This document shows, piece after piece, positions 44,875-56,900 of a DNA stretch of 64,000 nt. The stretch's first letter is position 1. Each line of letters begins with the position of its first letter. Origin of the DNA: Leucocoprinus leucothites (Eukaryota > Basidiomycota > Agaricomycetes > Agaricales > Agaricaceae); the NCBI GenBank assembly GCA_013368445.1, contig JAACJO010000005.1:558001-622000 (forward strand), in the 5' to 3' direction. Below the pieces are notes generated by a model. It was not told where the DNA came from. It made no database searches and worked only from the letters and a program-made list of their open reading frames with translations. Made by a program: the position numbers and the translations under genes.

Positions 44875-47362
44875 ATGGGCTTAGACTCGTTTATCGGTTC
44901 ACTTGGAGTTCTAGGCAGTTGGTTTAAACGACGGGATCGCCGTAAGGGGCAGGTTCGGGGAGGCGAGCAGGTCTCTCCAACCACCGGTAAAGCCAAGCAG
45001 CCCGAACAAGGTGAGGAGTCATCGGTTTGATCTGGACAGCCCCCCTCAGCAGAGATGATTGCAGAGCCAAACACCGACGCCAACATCCACCAATCTCCTC
45101 CTCCGGGTTTCTTCGCCAATGCCACCAACGTTGTAATCAATCATCCAATCATGGCCGAGACGTTCACCAGCAACGTGAACATGTTAGCAAGCGGAAATGC
45201 AGGTAAGCGCTGATCGCTGCAAGGTCTCAACACATCGGCTCACGTCTCTAGTCCTGCAACATCTCGCTCCCTTTACAAACCCAGACGCGGCAGTGGACTC
45301 TAGTGCCCGATGGCCTCCACCTGCCTGTCACCCTGGTACTCGTGTCACAATCGGTAACACGCTGATGAACTGGTTGGATGATCTCGGGCGTCAATGGTCC
45401 CTTATTTGGCTTTATGGGTCTGCTGGCTGCGGCAAATCAGCCGTTGCTCAAACATTCGCCGAAAAGTGTGTCGAGCTGGGACGCCTCGGTGCAACATTTT
45501 TCTTCTCTCGTCCCAACAAACGCAACGACCCCAAATCTGTTATTCCTACACTCGCTTATCAGCTTGCCACCCACTGTCCCGAATACAAAGCTGTCATAAC
45601 CTCTCGACTTGCTGACGATCCTCAGCTCTTATCCAAAGCAATCCCCATCCAATTCAAAAAACTGATCATCGAACCATTCACACATCTCCAGCATCAAAAC
45701 TCTGAGAGCATCAAAAAGCGATTTCTTATTCTACTAGACGGACTTGATGAATGCCAAGGCGAAGCCGCTCAATGCGAATTTATCAAGCTGATCGACGAAG
45801 TGGTGCGAGTGAAGAAGGATCTCCCACTGCTCTGGTTGGTCTGCAGCCGCCCAGAGGCACACCTCCAGCACACCTTTACGCGTATCACTGATTGCGGTCG
45901 AGAAGAGTTGTCTATTGACGAAGAATGTCGAAACGATGTCGATCGATACCTGAGAGATGGATTCTACGAGTTGCAGTTGAAATACAATGCCGGGCCTTCC
46001 TGGCCTCCCGCGGAGAAGTTTGATGCTGTCTCGAAGGGTGGATCTGGGCATTTTGTCTTTGCCGCCACTGCTCTGAGTTTCATTGGCGACGAGACGTATG
46101 CAAATCCTGTCCGGCGTCTAGATAAGCTTGTTGCATTTCTTGAACATGCAGAAGACGCCGGCGTTGACAATCCCCTCGCCAAGCTTGACTTTCTCTACAC
46201 ATGCATCCTCTCCGACATACCCAGCGATGTTTTCCCTATCACATGGCGTGTCTTAGCCCACTTCATATATGCGCGCGAAATTGACAGCGATGATGCTAAA
46301 TTTCTTTCTGAGTCTGCCCAAGCCCTGTGTAATTTTGTCAATGTCGACCAGAGCACGTTCTACGGTGCTCTCCGGAAACTTTACTCCGTTGTTGACGTCC
46401 CATCACCAGGGAAGGCCGGCACCTCCCCGCTCCGTTTCTATCACGCCTCTTTCCAAGACTTTCTTGTTGATTCCACCCGCTCGGGGAGATTTTTTATTGG
46501 GGAGCAGCAGGCACTCGTCGACATCACCAAATCCCTCCTGTTCTGGCATGAGGTTGATGCAGGACATTTTCACACTACAGATGGTGAGCTTGTGATCTGA
46601 AATACCGTTATCCGTGCTCAAACTCCTGTAAGGACCTTGGTCGGACAGAACGCACGATCACATTGGGGGTCTACCTGGGCTAAAGTGGACTTCCGGGGTG
46701 GATGTGCAGCATCTATCAGAACAGATTTTTTCCTTTTCTTCCCTGGGCAGTTGGATGGGCTGCGTCAAAGCGGGTTTTGACCGAGGACTCCTCTCCTGCA
46801 TCATACAAATGGATCCAAGATACCTCGAGCCCAGTTTTACCTGGGTGAAATCTATTAACTGCTATCAAGAGGTAATGACCGATTGTATCTTTGATTGCTT
46901 CGAATAACGAACGAGATATAGCACTTTCCGAGTGGCTTTTGCCGCACGGAACCGTCCAGCGAGTTTGACGTTCAACTTCTGGATTATTTGGCCAGAATGA
47001 CAAACCGGGAACCCGTCGAACCTGCCTCCTTCCCTCTTGTCTGGGTTAGTTTGACAGTCTTAGTCTAGAAGTCCTGACTGAGCGTTTGCTAGCATCGTGC
47101 TGAAAATCCCATACTGCGGGAATATCTTCTGATAGGGCATGGGGATAAATCGGTAATTGTCTGGTATACTGATAACAGTGACGACGAGTACAGGTTGGAC
47201 CGATTGACCTGTGACCAGGCACCCTCTCCAGACCAGATTTCCGAGTATCAGGATTGGCTCCAGAGAGTTGGATGGTACGAAGGTGGTGAAAAGAGGAGAG
47301 GTCCAAAGAGGATGCTGGGACTCAAGGACGAGAATAGCGAGGGTACTAATTCATGGAAGTAG
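44875..47362 (+). CDS. NACHT NTPase, NLR-like, tandem copy A
   Basis: Six exons (44875-45010, 45065-45202, 45252-46583, 46633-46871, 46922-47044, 47093-47362) give 745 residues. Exon 1 codes MGLDSFIGSLGVLGSWFKRR. Exon 2 ends with the motif FFANATNVVINHPIMAETF and NVNM. Exon 3 holds the NACHT domain: RWPPPACHPGTRVTIG, Walker A YGSAGCGKSAVAQTF (about residues 146-156), ATFFFSRPNKRNDP, Walker B ILLDGLDECQGEAAQCEF and VCSRPEAHLQHTF. Exons 4-6 code the C-terminal region: LPGLKWTSGVDVQHLSEQI, PSGFCRTEPSSEFD, YLLIGHGDKSVIVW and PSPDQISEYQDWLQ, then a basic tail. Such STAND ATPases switch between ADP-bound rest and ATP-bound oligomer. Downstream action is unknown. Confidence 0.94.
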
Positions 47363-47957
47363 AGTTCAAGGTTCGAGCTATCGTTATGCAGTGAATGCCT
47401 GGCAGTCGATGAACGCGAGGGGGACCTAGAACTCATCTACAAACCTAATGTTCAATATTCATTCTAGTTTGAACTTTCAGTTCACCGAAGACTGTTTGTT
47501 TGACGTCCGACCCTAATCGAAACACGTCATTGAAGCTGGACATAAGATAGACATTACCTTGTTAGTCGTGTCAGGGCTGCTAACAAGGGTAAGGATGTGC
47601 TTCAAAGGGGTTGTCCACGTCTGCGGCGAATCAGCCACCCGCCTCGAGACTGGCAAGTATAGTACTCACTTCCGTTCGGGCCAGTCGACTAATCGATCCC
47701 AGCCGATCCGCGCCACTCCCTTTGCTGACATCCCCTCCTGAAGTTTCCCAGTTGTTCATGGCTGGATGTTCGGAATCTATCCAGGTTCAGGCCCAGGGCT
47801 CGATTCCCTTTTTCAGTTGCTGCCGAAGGAAGCGCAGAGCTCCGTTGGATGCTCAATCCGATCATCTGATATCCACGCTACATCCACAAATGTTGATAGG
47901 TAGGGCGTAAACATAGTTGCCCTATCTTCCACCATCCACTTTTTTGCCGTATCATAG
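47363..47957. other. Spacer between NACHT copies A and B, 595 bp
   Basis: Non-coding. Presumably contains the terminator of copy A and promoter of copy B. No TATA box, transposon end or truncated NACHT exon was noticed. Confidence 0.4.
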
Positions 47958-50400
47958 ATGACGGGGTTCGACTCTTTCATTGATTCTGTTGGAACTTTCG
48001 GCGATTGGTTCAAACGTCATAATCGCCATAAGGGTCGCGTTCGAGAGCCAGGCCTCGGATAGAATCAAGCAATCCAACATAAGTAAGTGCTTTGATTTGG
48101 GCGATTTGATTCTTACGGAACAATTTCAGCCTATACCGACCCAAGCAGGCCGGAGTCTTTCCCCCAAGGTTTCTTTGCTAATGCCAGCAATGTTGTCATC
48201 AACAACCCCATCATGGTCGAGACATTCACCAGTAATGTCAACATGTTTTCGAATGGAAACGCAGGTACATTTTGATCACGGAAAGATCTGAACACATTGA
48301 TTTAAACCTACTCAGTCTTGCAACACCTCGTACCTTACACAAATCCAGACGCGACCGTGGACTCAAGTGCCCGATGGCCCCCTCCTTCTTGTCATCCTGG
48401 GACCCGCATTACAATCGGCAATACACTGATGACCTGGTTGGACGATCGTGCGCGCCAATGGTGCATGATCTGGCTTTATGGGTCTGCTGGTTGTGGTAAA
48501 TCAGCTGTCGCTCAAACATTCGCCGAAAAATGTGTCAGCCTCAAACGCCTTGGCGCTACATTCTTCTTTTCTCGACCAAACAAGCGCAACGATCCAAATT
48601 CTGTCATCCCCACCATTGCTTATCAGCTTGCTACCCACTGCCCAGACTACAAAGCTATCATAACGTCTCGACTCGCCGACGATCCCCAGCTTTTATCCAA
48701 AGCGATTCCCGTACAATTCAGGGAGCTTATCGTTGCACCTTTCTCGGAACTTCAAGCGCACGGATGCCAGAGCGTCCAGAAGCCCTTTCTAATTCTCCTT
48801 GATGGGCTTGACGAGTGTCAGGGTGAAGCTGCTCAGTGCGAGTTCATCAAGCTGATCAGCGAGACTATACGATTGAAAAAGGACCTGCCATTGCTCTGGT
48901 TGATTTGCAGTCGACCAGAGGCTCACTTGCAACATACGTTTTTGCGGATCACTGACTGCGGCCGCCAGCAGTTAGTCATCGATGATGAGTGCCGAAACGA
49001 TGTTGACCGTTACCTGAGAGATGGGTTATTCGAATTACAGGTGAAATACAACATTGGGCCTTCCTGGCCATCCGCAGAGCAGTTCGATACGATTTCAAAG
49101 GGTGGCTCCGGCCATTTTGTTTTTGCCGCTACTGCGCTTGGTTTTGTCGGCGATGAGGAAATCGCAAACCCTGATGAGCGTCTAGATAAGCTCACTGCAT
49201 TTCTTGAACACGCGGAGGACGCCGGCGCCGACAACCCCCTTGCCAAACTCGACTTTCTCTATAGCTGTATCCTTTCTGATATTCCCAGCAATATCTTTCC
49301 GACGACCTGGCGGATCTTGGCCCACTTCATTTATATCCGTGAGATTAATGAGTACCGTGTTGGTTTTCTTTACGACTCTGCCCAGGCGCTTTGTAATTTC
49401 ATCAACATCGACCAGAGCACTTTCTACAGCGCCCTTCGGAGGCTTTACTCCCTCATTGATGTTCCTCCTCCAGAGAAGGCTGGAACGACTCCAATCCGTA
49501 TCTATCATACCTCTTTCCAAGACTTCCTTGTCGATTGCACTCGATCAGGGAGGTTTGCTATCGGGAAGAAACAGGCACTCATCGACGTCACAAAATCGCT
49601 TCTCTTCTGGCATGAGATCGACGCGGGGCATTTTCACACTGGAGATGGTAAGCTTATGATGCAGGACGCCATTATCTGTATTGAACTATTTAAAAGGACC
49701 GTGGAATGACAGGATACATAATCATGCGAGTCTGCCTGAGCTGAAATGGACTTCAGGAATAGACGCACAGCACCTGTCGGGAGAAATTGCAGCCGTGTCT
49801 GGGTACTCGAGTTGGTATGGCTGCATCCAATCAGGTTTTGACCAAGGACTTCTCTCGCGCGTGCTACAAATGGACCCGAGGTACCTTGAGCTCAATTTCG
49901 ACTGGGTAAGCTTTGTGGATAGATATAGCAAGGTAATGTCATACTATTGTATATTTTTCAATGGATAGCTGGAATAATAGATCGTAGAAATTTCCGCGTG
50001 GTTTCTGTCGTACAGAACCATCCAACGAGTCCGATACTAAACTTTTGGACTATCTGAAGATGATGACCAACCAGGAACCTGTTCAATCCGCCTCGTTTCC
50101 TCTATCTTGGGTAGGTCTGGACACTCACCGACTCGTGAGCTCTCACTGACCTCCTCCTAGGCAATACCACAAGGACCTAAGTTTAGGGAGTTTCTGTTGG
50201 TTGGGTATGGATACAAATCAGTCGTTATTTGGTTTACCCAGCATGGAGATGAGGATTTCAGGATGGATCGGTTGAGCTGTGGTCAGAAGCCTTCGATGGT
50301 CCAGATATCCGAGTACCAGGAATGGCTCCGGGGGGTTGGGTGGTATAAGGAAGATGATGTTGAGGACGAGATGGATGGCGAGGATGATGGCCTGACTTGA
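47958..50400 (+). CDS. NACHT NTPase, NLR-like, tandem copy B
   Basis: Likely exons 47958-48033, 48130-48264, 48316-49647, 49697-49932, 49988-50110, 50161-50400; 713 residues. Exon 1 codes MTGFDSFIDSVGTFGDWFKR. Exon 2 carries FFANASNVVINNPIMVETF. The NACHT core has YGSAGCGKSAVAQTF, LLDGLDECQGEAAQ and ICSRPEAHLQHTF. The C-terminal part has LPELKWTSGIDAQHLSGE, PRGFCRTEPS, FLLVGYGYKSVVIW and QISEYQEWLRGVGW with an acidic tail. By comparison with copy A, exon 1 would run on, but it then meets an in-frame TAG at about 48060. Using the weaker donor gtcgcg at 48034 avoids this and restores phase, which shortens the linker. So the gene is either intact by an altered splice or disabled at its 5' end. 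Confidence 0.88.
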
Positions 50401-50970
50401 GAGCGAGGATAGCAAGGACGAGGAATGTATCAAGCCCACTAGATTAGCTGGTCTTCGTCTGTTTATAAAGAGCCGCGAGGTGCATCTGTGTTGTTTGTAG
50501 TCTGATTCATAGATCAAGCGAAATTTGAACGAGCGGCGTACGACCTGAGGCCTAAGTAAAGCGACCAGATAGACGAATGGATTAGCCCTGAAATTTGAAA
50601 CCTGGACCGCCCGGTTTGATTGACGCCCAGTGATCAGGTCATCCTTCCCTCCACACCTCCAGCTTTACCAGAAGGAACACAACTCCCATTCTTCAACAAC
50701 CTCTAGCAGCTTCTTCGGACTTATGAGCCTTTATGAGCACAATTTCCTTGCTTTGAATTATCTCCACCCTTTCCGGGGCCTGGGCCCGACTGCTATCCCT
50801 GGTCTCGCGTTTAGGTACTAAGCGCTGGAACAAACAACTCGACATGCCAATCACCGCTTCAGGTCCTGCCTGGCTTCGGATAGACGCTGGGGTATGATCA
50901 TATGACGTGAAGCTGTAACAGTGAGTGTGGATGTAGACAATACCGGCGTTGACCTTTGGCATGATCAGCA
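50401..50970. other. Spacer between NACHT copies B and C, 570 bp
   Basis: Non-coding spacer with no recognised exon, repeat or promoter box. It begins just after the acidic C-terminal tail of copy B. Confidence 0.4.
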
Positions 50971-53466
50971 ATGGTGTTTGACTCGTTCATTGATTCTCTC
51001 GGAAATTTTGGGGCATGGCTGGGCTTTGTTTCTCAAGAGGTCTCCAAGCCTGGAGGTGTAATGACCTCCACTCCTGATGGAAAGGATAGATCTAGTCGAG
51101 GTGAGCAACCTTCGCCTGACACAGTTATTATCCCCCTTATTGACCACGGACCTAGAATCGGAGAGCACTCCGCCACCTGGTTTTTTCACCGATGCCAATA
51201 ATTTTGTCATTCAACATGCGGTTATGGCGGAGAACATTGCCGGTGGTATCAACATGTTCTCGAGTGGGAATACGGGTGCGCTATGATTACGACGATTTGG
51301 GCGTATAGTAGTCTCATGATCATTTCTCTACAGTTCTTCAGCACCTCGCACCGTACACCAATCCCGATGCAGCAGTGGACTCAAGTGCCCGATGGCCCCC
51401 TCCTTCGTGTCATCCCGGTACTCGTGTTACCATCGGTAACGCGCTGATGGCTTGGTTGAGTGATCCTGAGCGTCAATGGTCCTTTGTCTGGCTTTATGGG
51501 TCAGCTGGCTACGGCAAATCAGCAGTCGTTCAGACGTTCGCTGAACAATGTGCCGGTATTAAGCGCCTTGGTGCCGCATTCTTCTTTTCTCGCCCCAACA
51601 ACCGCAATGACCCTAAAACCGTCATCCCATCCATCGCCTACCAACTCGCTACTCACTGTTCAGACTACAAAACCATCATAACTTCACAGCTTGCCGACGA
51701 TCCCCAGCTCCTATCCAAAGCCATCCCTGTCCAGTTCAAGAAGTTGATCATTGAACCCTTCTCCTACCTCCAGTATCATCGCTATGAGAGTGTCCGGCAT
51801 CCGTTTCTCATCCTCCTCGATGGACTTGACGAGTGCCAAGGGGAGGCTGCTCAATGCGAGTTCATCAAACTGATCAACGAGGTTGTGCGGGTGAAGAAGG
51901 ATCTCCCAATACTCTGGTTGATTTGCAGTCGTCCGGAGGCTCACCTTCAGCACACATTTATCCGTATCACTGATTGTGACCGCAAAGAACTCGTTATTGA
52001 CGAAGAGTGTCGGAATGATGTCGATCGGTATCTCAGGGATGGATTTTTCGAGGTTCAGGTGAAATACAACATAGGGCCTTCCTGGCCTTCCCAAGAAAAG
52101 TTTGACGCCATCTCGAATGGTGGCGCCGGTCACTTCGTCTTTGCCGCTACTGCCCTTGGTTTTATCGGCGACGATGACTACGCAAATCCCCCTGAGCGTC
52201 TAGATCAGCTTATTGCATTCCTCGAGCACGCGGAAAGCATCGGTACCACGAATCCTCTCGCAAAACTCGACTACCTCTACGCCCGTATCCTCTCCGATAT
52301 ACCTGAAAACATCTTTCCAATAACGTGGCGCATCCTGGCCCACTTCACTCATGCCCGATTCGTTGGTTATGGAGATGGTGACTTTCTCTCCGAGTCTGCT
52401 CAGGCTCTTTGTAATTTCGTCAATATCAATCAGAGCACGTTTTATGGTGCTCTCCGGAAGCTTTACTCACTTATCGATGTCCCTTCTCCTGAAAAGGCGG
52501 GCAACACCCCAATCCGGTTCTATCATGCCTCGTTCCAAGACTTCCTCATTGACGCTAGTCGCTCGGAGAAGTTTGCTATTGACAAAAAGCAGGCTCTCGT
52601 CGATGTTACTAAGTCCCTCTTCTTCTGGCATGGGATCGATGCAGAGCGTTTCCATACGACAGATACTAGTGAGTTCGCTTCATGGTGTACCATACATTTG
52701 CCTGCGCTAAAATCTCTCAAAGAAGTATGGATTCACAGAGAACATGATCACGAACCTCTGCCCGGGCTAAAGTGGACTTCGGGAGTGGATGTACAGCATC
52801 TGTCAAACCAGATTTCAACATTTTCTGGGCATAGCTGGCTGGGCTGCTACTCAGCAGACTTTAGTCAGGATCTCCTGCCTTATCTGCTTCAAGTGGATTC
52901 AAGATACCTTAGACTTGACTTTTGCTGGACAGATTATGTAAATGCTTACTACGAAAAGGTGAGTAGCTATTGTAGGATTGATCTCTTGTTACTAAAAGTC
53001 CTTTGCAGGGCTTCCCGCCAGGGTTCTGTCGCGCGGAGCCATCCAGCGAGTTCGACATCCGACTCCTCAATTATTTGAACATGATGACTAACCAAGAACT
53101 CACTAAGCCCGCTTCACTCCCTCTGATTTGGGTGAGTCCAACTATACATTAATCGGACTTCCTGCTGAGTTTTTTTAGGACAGGGTTAATAAGTCCAAAT
53201 TCAGAGAGTACCTGCTGATCGGGTACGGGGAAAAATCAGTCATCGTTTGGAGTACTACTCTACCAGGAGATGATTTGTACAGGATAGACCGCCTGAACTG
53301 TGACAAGGAGCCCTCTCCGGACCAGATTTCTGAATACCGGGGATGGCTCCAGGAAAAAGGATGGTATGATGACGCAGACGGAGAGGAGTCGGGATCAGAT
53401 GGGGACAGCGAATACGAGACTCCCATGAATACGGATGGCGAGAACGATGATGAGATAGGAGACTGA
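50971..53466 (+). CDS. NACHT NTPase, NLR-like, tandem copy C
   Basis: Six exons (50971-51100, 51156-51275, 51334-52668, 52723-52958, 53009-53131, 53179-53466) give 743 residues. Exon 1 codes MVFDSFIDSLGNFGAWLGFV and lacks the basic run of copies A and B. Exon 2 carries FFTDANNFVIQHAVMAENI, the most changed version among the three. The NTPase has Walker A YGSAGYGKSAVVQTF (Tyr for Cys), LLDGLDECQGEAAQ and ICSRPEAHLQHTF. The C-terminal region includes LPGLKWTSGVDVQHLSNQI, PPGFCRAEPSSEFD, YLLIGYGEKSVIVW and QISEYRGWLQEKGW, and ends in an acidic tail. Intron 3 (52669-52722, 54 nt) is in phase without stops, so retention would lengthen the protein by 18 residues. Confidence 0.94.
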
Positions 53467-53961
53467 TGCTAGTGACGGTGGCGACTCATAGGGCTCAAGT
53501 TAGGGAATAGGACTCTGTGTTGTGAATATCATGTAACGTCAATGATAAAATGGAATGAAGTGATAGCTAGGCCAGTGGCCAATGATCATGGGGGTTCACG
53601 CTAGGTCACAGAATCTTGTGCCCTGTTTTTTGTTTTTGTTTTTCATTCAATGAACAAGTAGTTGATACCGTTACCGCAAACAGGTGGATCGTTGGATTAA
53701 GTAGGGCGCAAACTTTTGAATTTGTGTCATATCCGTTAGATACTGGGACGCCCTCTGTCACGAAGCACGGAACTAGTTTGTTGCTGAAAGTATGCCTTCC
53801 TGACATTTCCCGATTTGAGTACAAATCTGACACCTGCGAACAATACATTCAGAGATATACATAAATCCCCAATACCTTGAAGACAACAGTACAACACATA
53901 TTACACATCTAGCTAACGGTTGCGCGAGGAAATTGAGTTAATATTTGAGATTGTCGTGGGT
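53467..53961. other. Intergenic, 495 bp, between convergent genes
   Basis: Separates the 3' end of NACHT copy C (plus) from the 3' end of the RING protein gene (minus). Short open frames on both strands show no family or splice support. Confidence 0.4.
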
Positions 53962-56900
53962 TCAGGGGATGAAGATGCGCGAGTAGCCGTCAATTCTGGA
54001 AAGAAAGATCGCCAGAGGTGTAAGGAAAAAACAAACAGCGACGACGACAGGTAACTTACGGTTGTCGACAGCAAGGGCAACAGTGTTTCCCTGGAGATCC
54101 TCTTGCGGCAAGCACTTCTCTACATTGGTCACACATAGCCAGGCAGCTACAATATGAAAATAGGTAAGGTCAGCAAAAGTCACTCAACTAGTAAACCAGG
54201 AAAAGCACTAACCGACAAGGCCAGCTCACAATATCCCTTGGCCTACTCGTACATATAATACACATGGCGCGATCCGTCCAATCCACATCGGATCCATTGC
54301 CATTACCATCTCCACTATCCAACGCTAATGGTCCGACGCCACCAACTTCCCAAGCATCCTCATCCATGTCAGGTACGAACCCCAATCCCCACCTCCTCCC
54401 CATCTCGCTCCATTTGCGCCTTGTCAACGGCGGTGCAGGTGTGCTTTCCCTTCCTGTCGTTCGAGCAAGATGTCCCCAAACCAGCCGGGAGCCTTCGTCC
54501 ACGCCTTGGCTCCTCACGAGGTCGGTGAAGAGCGCGATAGCTTCTTCGTGTCGCTCGCGTTGATCGAACTCCTCGCCCAGTACCGAAATGGCTCTATCAA
54601 GCGGAGTTGAAGGCCTGGTATCCTCTTCGCCGTCTCCCAAATCACTCGCACTCGCACTTTCACTGCCATCCTCGTCCTCCAATTCGTAGTTATGGTCATC
54701 ATCTCCTACTACATCCTCCTCATCGTCACTGATATCCTCCCCTCTCAGGAATCTTTCATACAGCTCCCTCTCGCTCGTCTGCATGTCCGGCTCGTCACCA
54801 GCCGTCATGTCAATGGCATCACTGGGACCAGACCTCCTGACGCGTGGTCTCCTTCTCAACCTCCCATCGACATCTTCGCCAGCACCAATAGAACCCTTCC
54901 TAGTTTTCCACTGACACGCACATGCCCACATAAACCTCACCAGCCCCACCAAGACACCACTAATGGATTTTATGAATCTCACGAGCTCGCGCAGCCATAT
55001 CCATCTTCGCCTCTCTGAACCTCTCCGTGCTGTTACACCCCCATTCGTATCAACCATCCTAACTTCATTGTTCCACCCTCGTAACTGAATAGTTGGCCGT
55101 GCTACTTGTCTCCCTGGTGCATTCAAGCGAGAGGTGGCGCTATCGTTGGGACGTGGATCGACCACCCGCGCTCCAGGTGATACTCGGCCTACACCTGAAC
55201 GGCCCATGCGTACACTTCCGTACGTGATGAGTGGCTCTGGTGGCGGAGGTGGTGGCGGATTTCGTCCGCGTCTGCGAACGGATTGCCGAGGTGCACGAAT
55301 AGGGGCTGATATTGGTGCTACTTCGTTTCCCCATCCTTTCAACCCTGTTGCTTCAAGGCTGGCGGTACCTATCCGCATCAACACGACACCCCATTCTTCC
55401 TCAAACGGTAGGTTTGTCCACGAGAACTGCGCGGAATCAGAGTCGGGGTTGTCGGTGATGGTACCAGAAGCAGCAATACCCAGTGTCGTGAAGACACGGT
55501 CCACTCGACCATTGACAAGCAGCTGCACAACCGCGTTGAGGACCACAGTAAGAAGTATAACAGCAAGAAGCGCCGTTTCAATAACACAAGAGAAATAGTT
55601 CATGAGGGGATAACTTGACCGGAATCCAGTGCCGGAAAACACGTTGTTGTCGGCAGGATCTCTTGTTCTGTCGGTGATTAGGGGCAGAAACACAGCGGGG
55701 TAACCCCGTATGACGAGCGTAGCGTGGAAATGCACAAGACCGAGGAACGACGTAAGTGCGGTTGGAATTAATCGGTGATTTGAATATTTTTTGGAGATGC
55801 ATAAGATATGGAAAAGGGTAGATTGTAAAAGGGGAATGCCCATTGTGATTAGGGCGTGTGTGTCGGGCCGTGCGGGTAGTCCGTCTGGTTTGTGTACGTG
55901 GGAGGCGGAAAGGGAGAATAGGTAGAGTACGAAAGAATGTGCAACCTATATTCAGCTTCTGGTGAATGCGCGAGAGTATGGGCGGGAAGTGAACAAACGC
56001 ACGAGATTGTACGGAGACATTTGTCTTCCTAGATGAACTTCCTCCACAGTCCCGTTAGCCAGCTCATCAAGTTTGCGCACAAAGCTTTCCACAAAGTACG
56101 CCAAACTCAACGAACAAAAGCTGATCCAACAGACATCATCCATCGGTTTATGCGCAGCCCAATCCCCAAGCTTCTGCATTCCTGAAACCATCTGATTCGG
56201 CACCCAAGACGGAAACGTCTCAGGATATGTCCCAGCCGTCTGCAATATAATCAACCCCCACAACAAGCACATTCTCAACAAACAATACAACGTCGGAAAT
56301 TGCAGCATACATCTCGTATGTGTCTTTGAAAGGTCGATTGGAAATATTGAGCGGTAGACGCTGATGAACACAATTCCTCTTCCCGAATAACGTGGTCCGC
56401 GCCGGAGAAACCCTCGTCTTGCCAATCGGGATGGAATAACAGTATGATGTAACCGGTGGAGGATAAAAGCCTGGGAAGCAAGTGTCATGAGAACATGAGG
56501 CTTGTCAGACGTAATAGAACATCCAAGGGTCGGAGGCTTACCATGAGGAACAAACCGAGCATATACCCCGACGTGAAAAATCCCAAAGGACCAAGTAGAA
56601 TTGACCTTTCATCCGGAGAGGAAGAAAGTTTCGTCTTTCCTCCAGCTGTAGGAGCTTTTGTAATTACAGGAAGTGCAGTATCCCAGTCGTTTGTTGCCGC
56701 GAGGAGATCAGAGATAGTGGGTGGCGGGAGTGAAGCCAGATCAAGTTCAGTCGGACTTGTTGCTGATGGTTTAAACTTGTACATAAACCGAGCTAGGAAT
56801 TTACTGGGCAGAAAGTCGAGAATAGATGTGAGATTGAGGCCGAAGGAGATGTTGTGGAGGGACGGAAGGTCGTCCATCGGGAAAAGAGGACTGACCGGGA

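Larger units (their letters stand above)
44875..53466 (+). repeat. Direct tandem array of three NACHT genes
   Basis: Three homologous genes of about 2.5 kb in head-to-tail order, separated by 595 and 570 bp. They share six-exon structure, nearly equal exon lengths and long stretches of near-identical protein, consistent with local duplication by unequal crossing-over. Spacers do not look strongly alike by eye. Confidence 0.85.

Noticed and set aside
44875..53466. Tandem NACHT block as a transposon or retroelement array
   Set aside because: No terminal repeats, reverse transcriptase, integrase or transposase signatures were seen; each unit is a multi-exon host-type gene.
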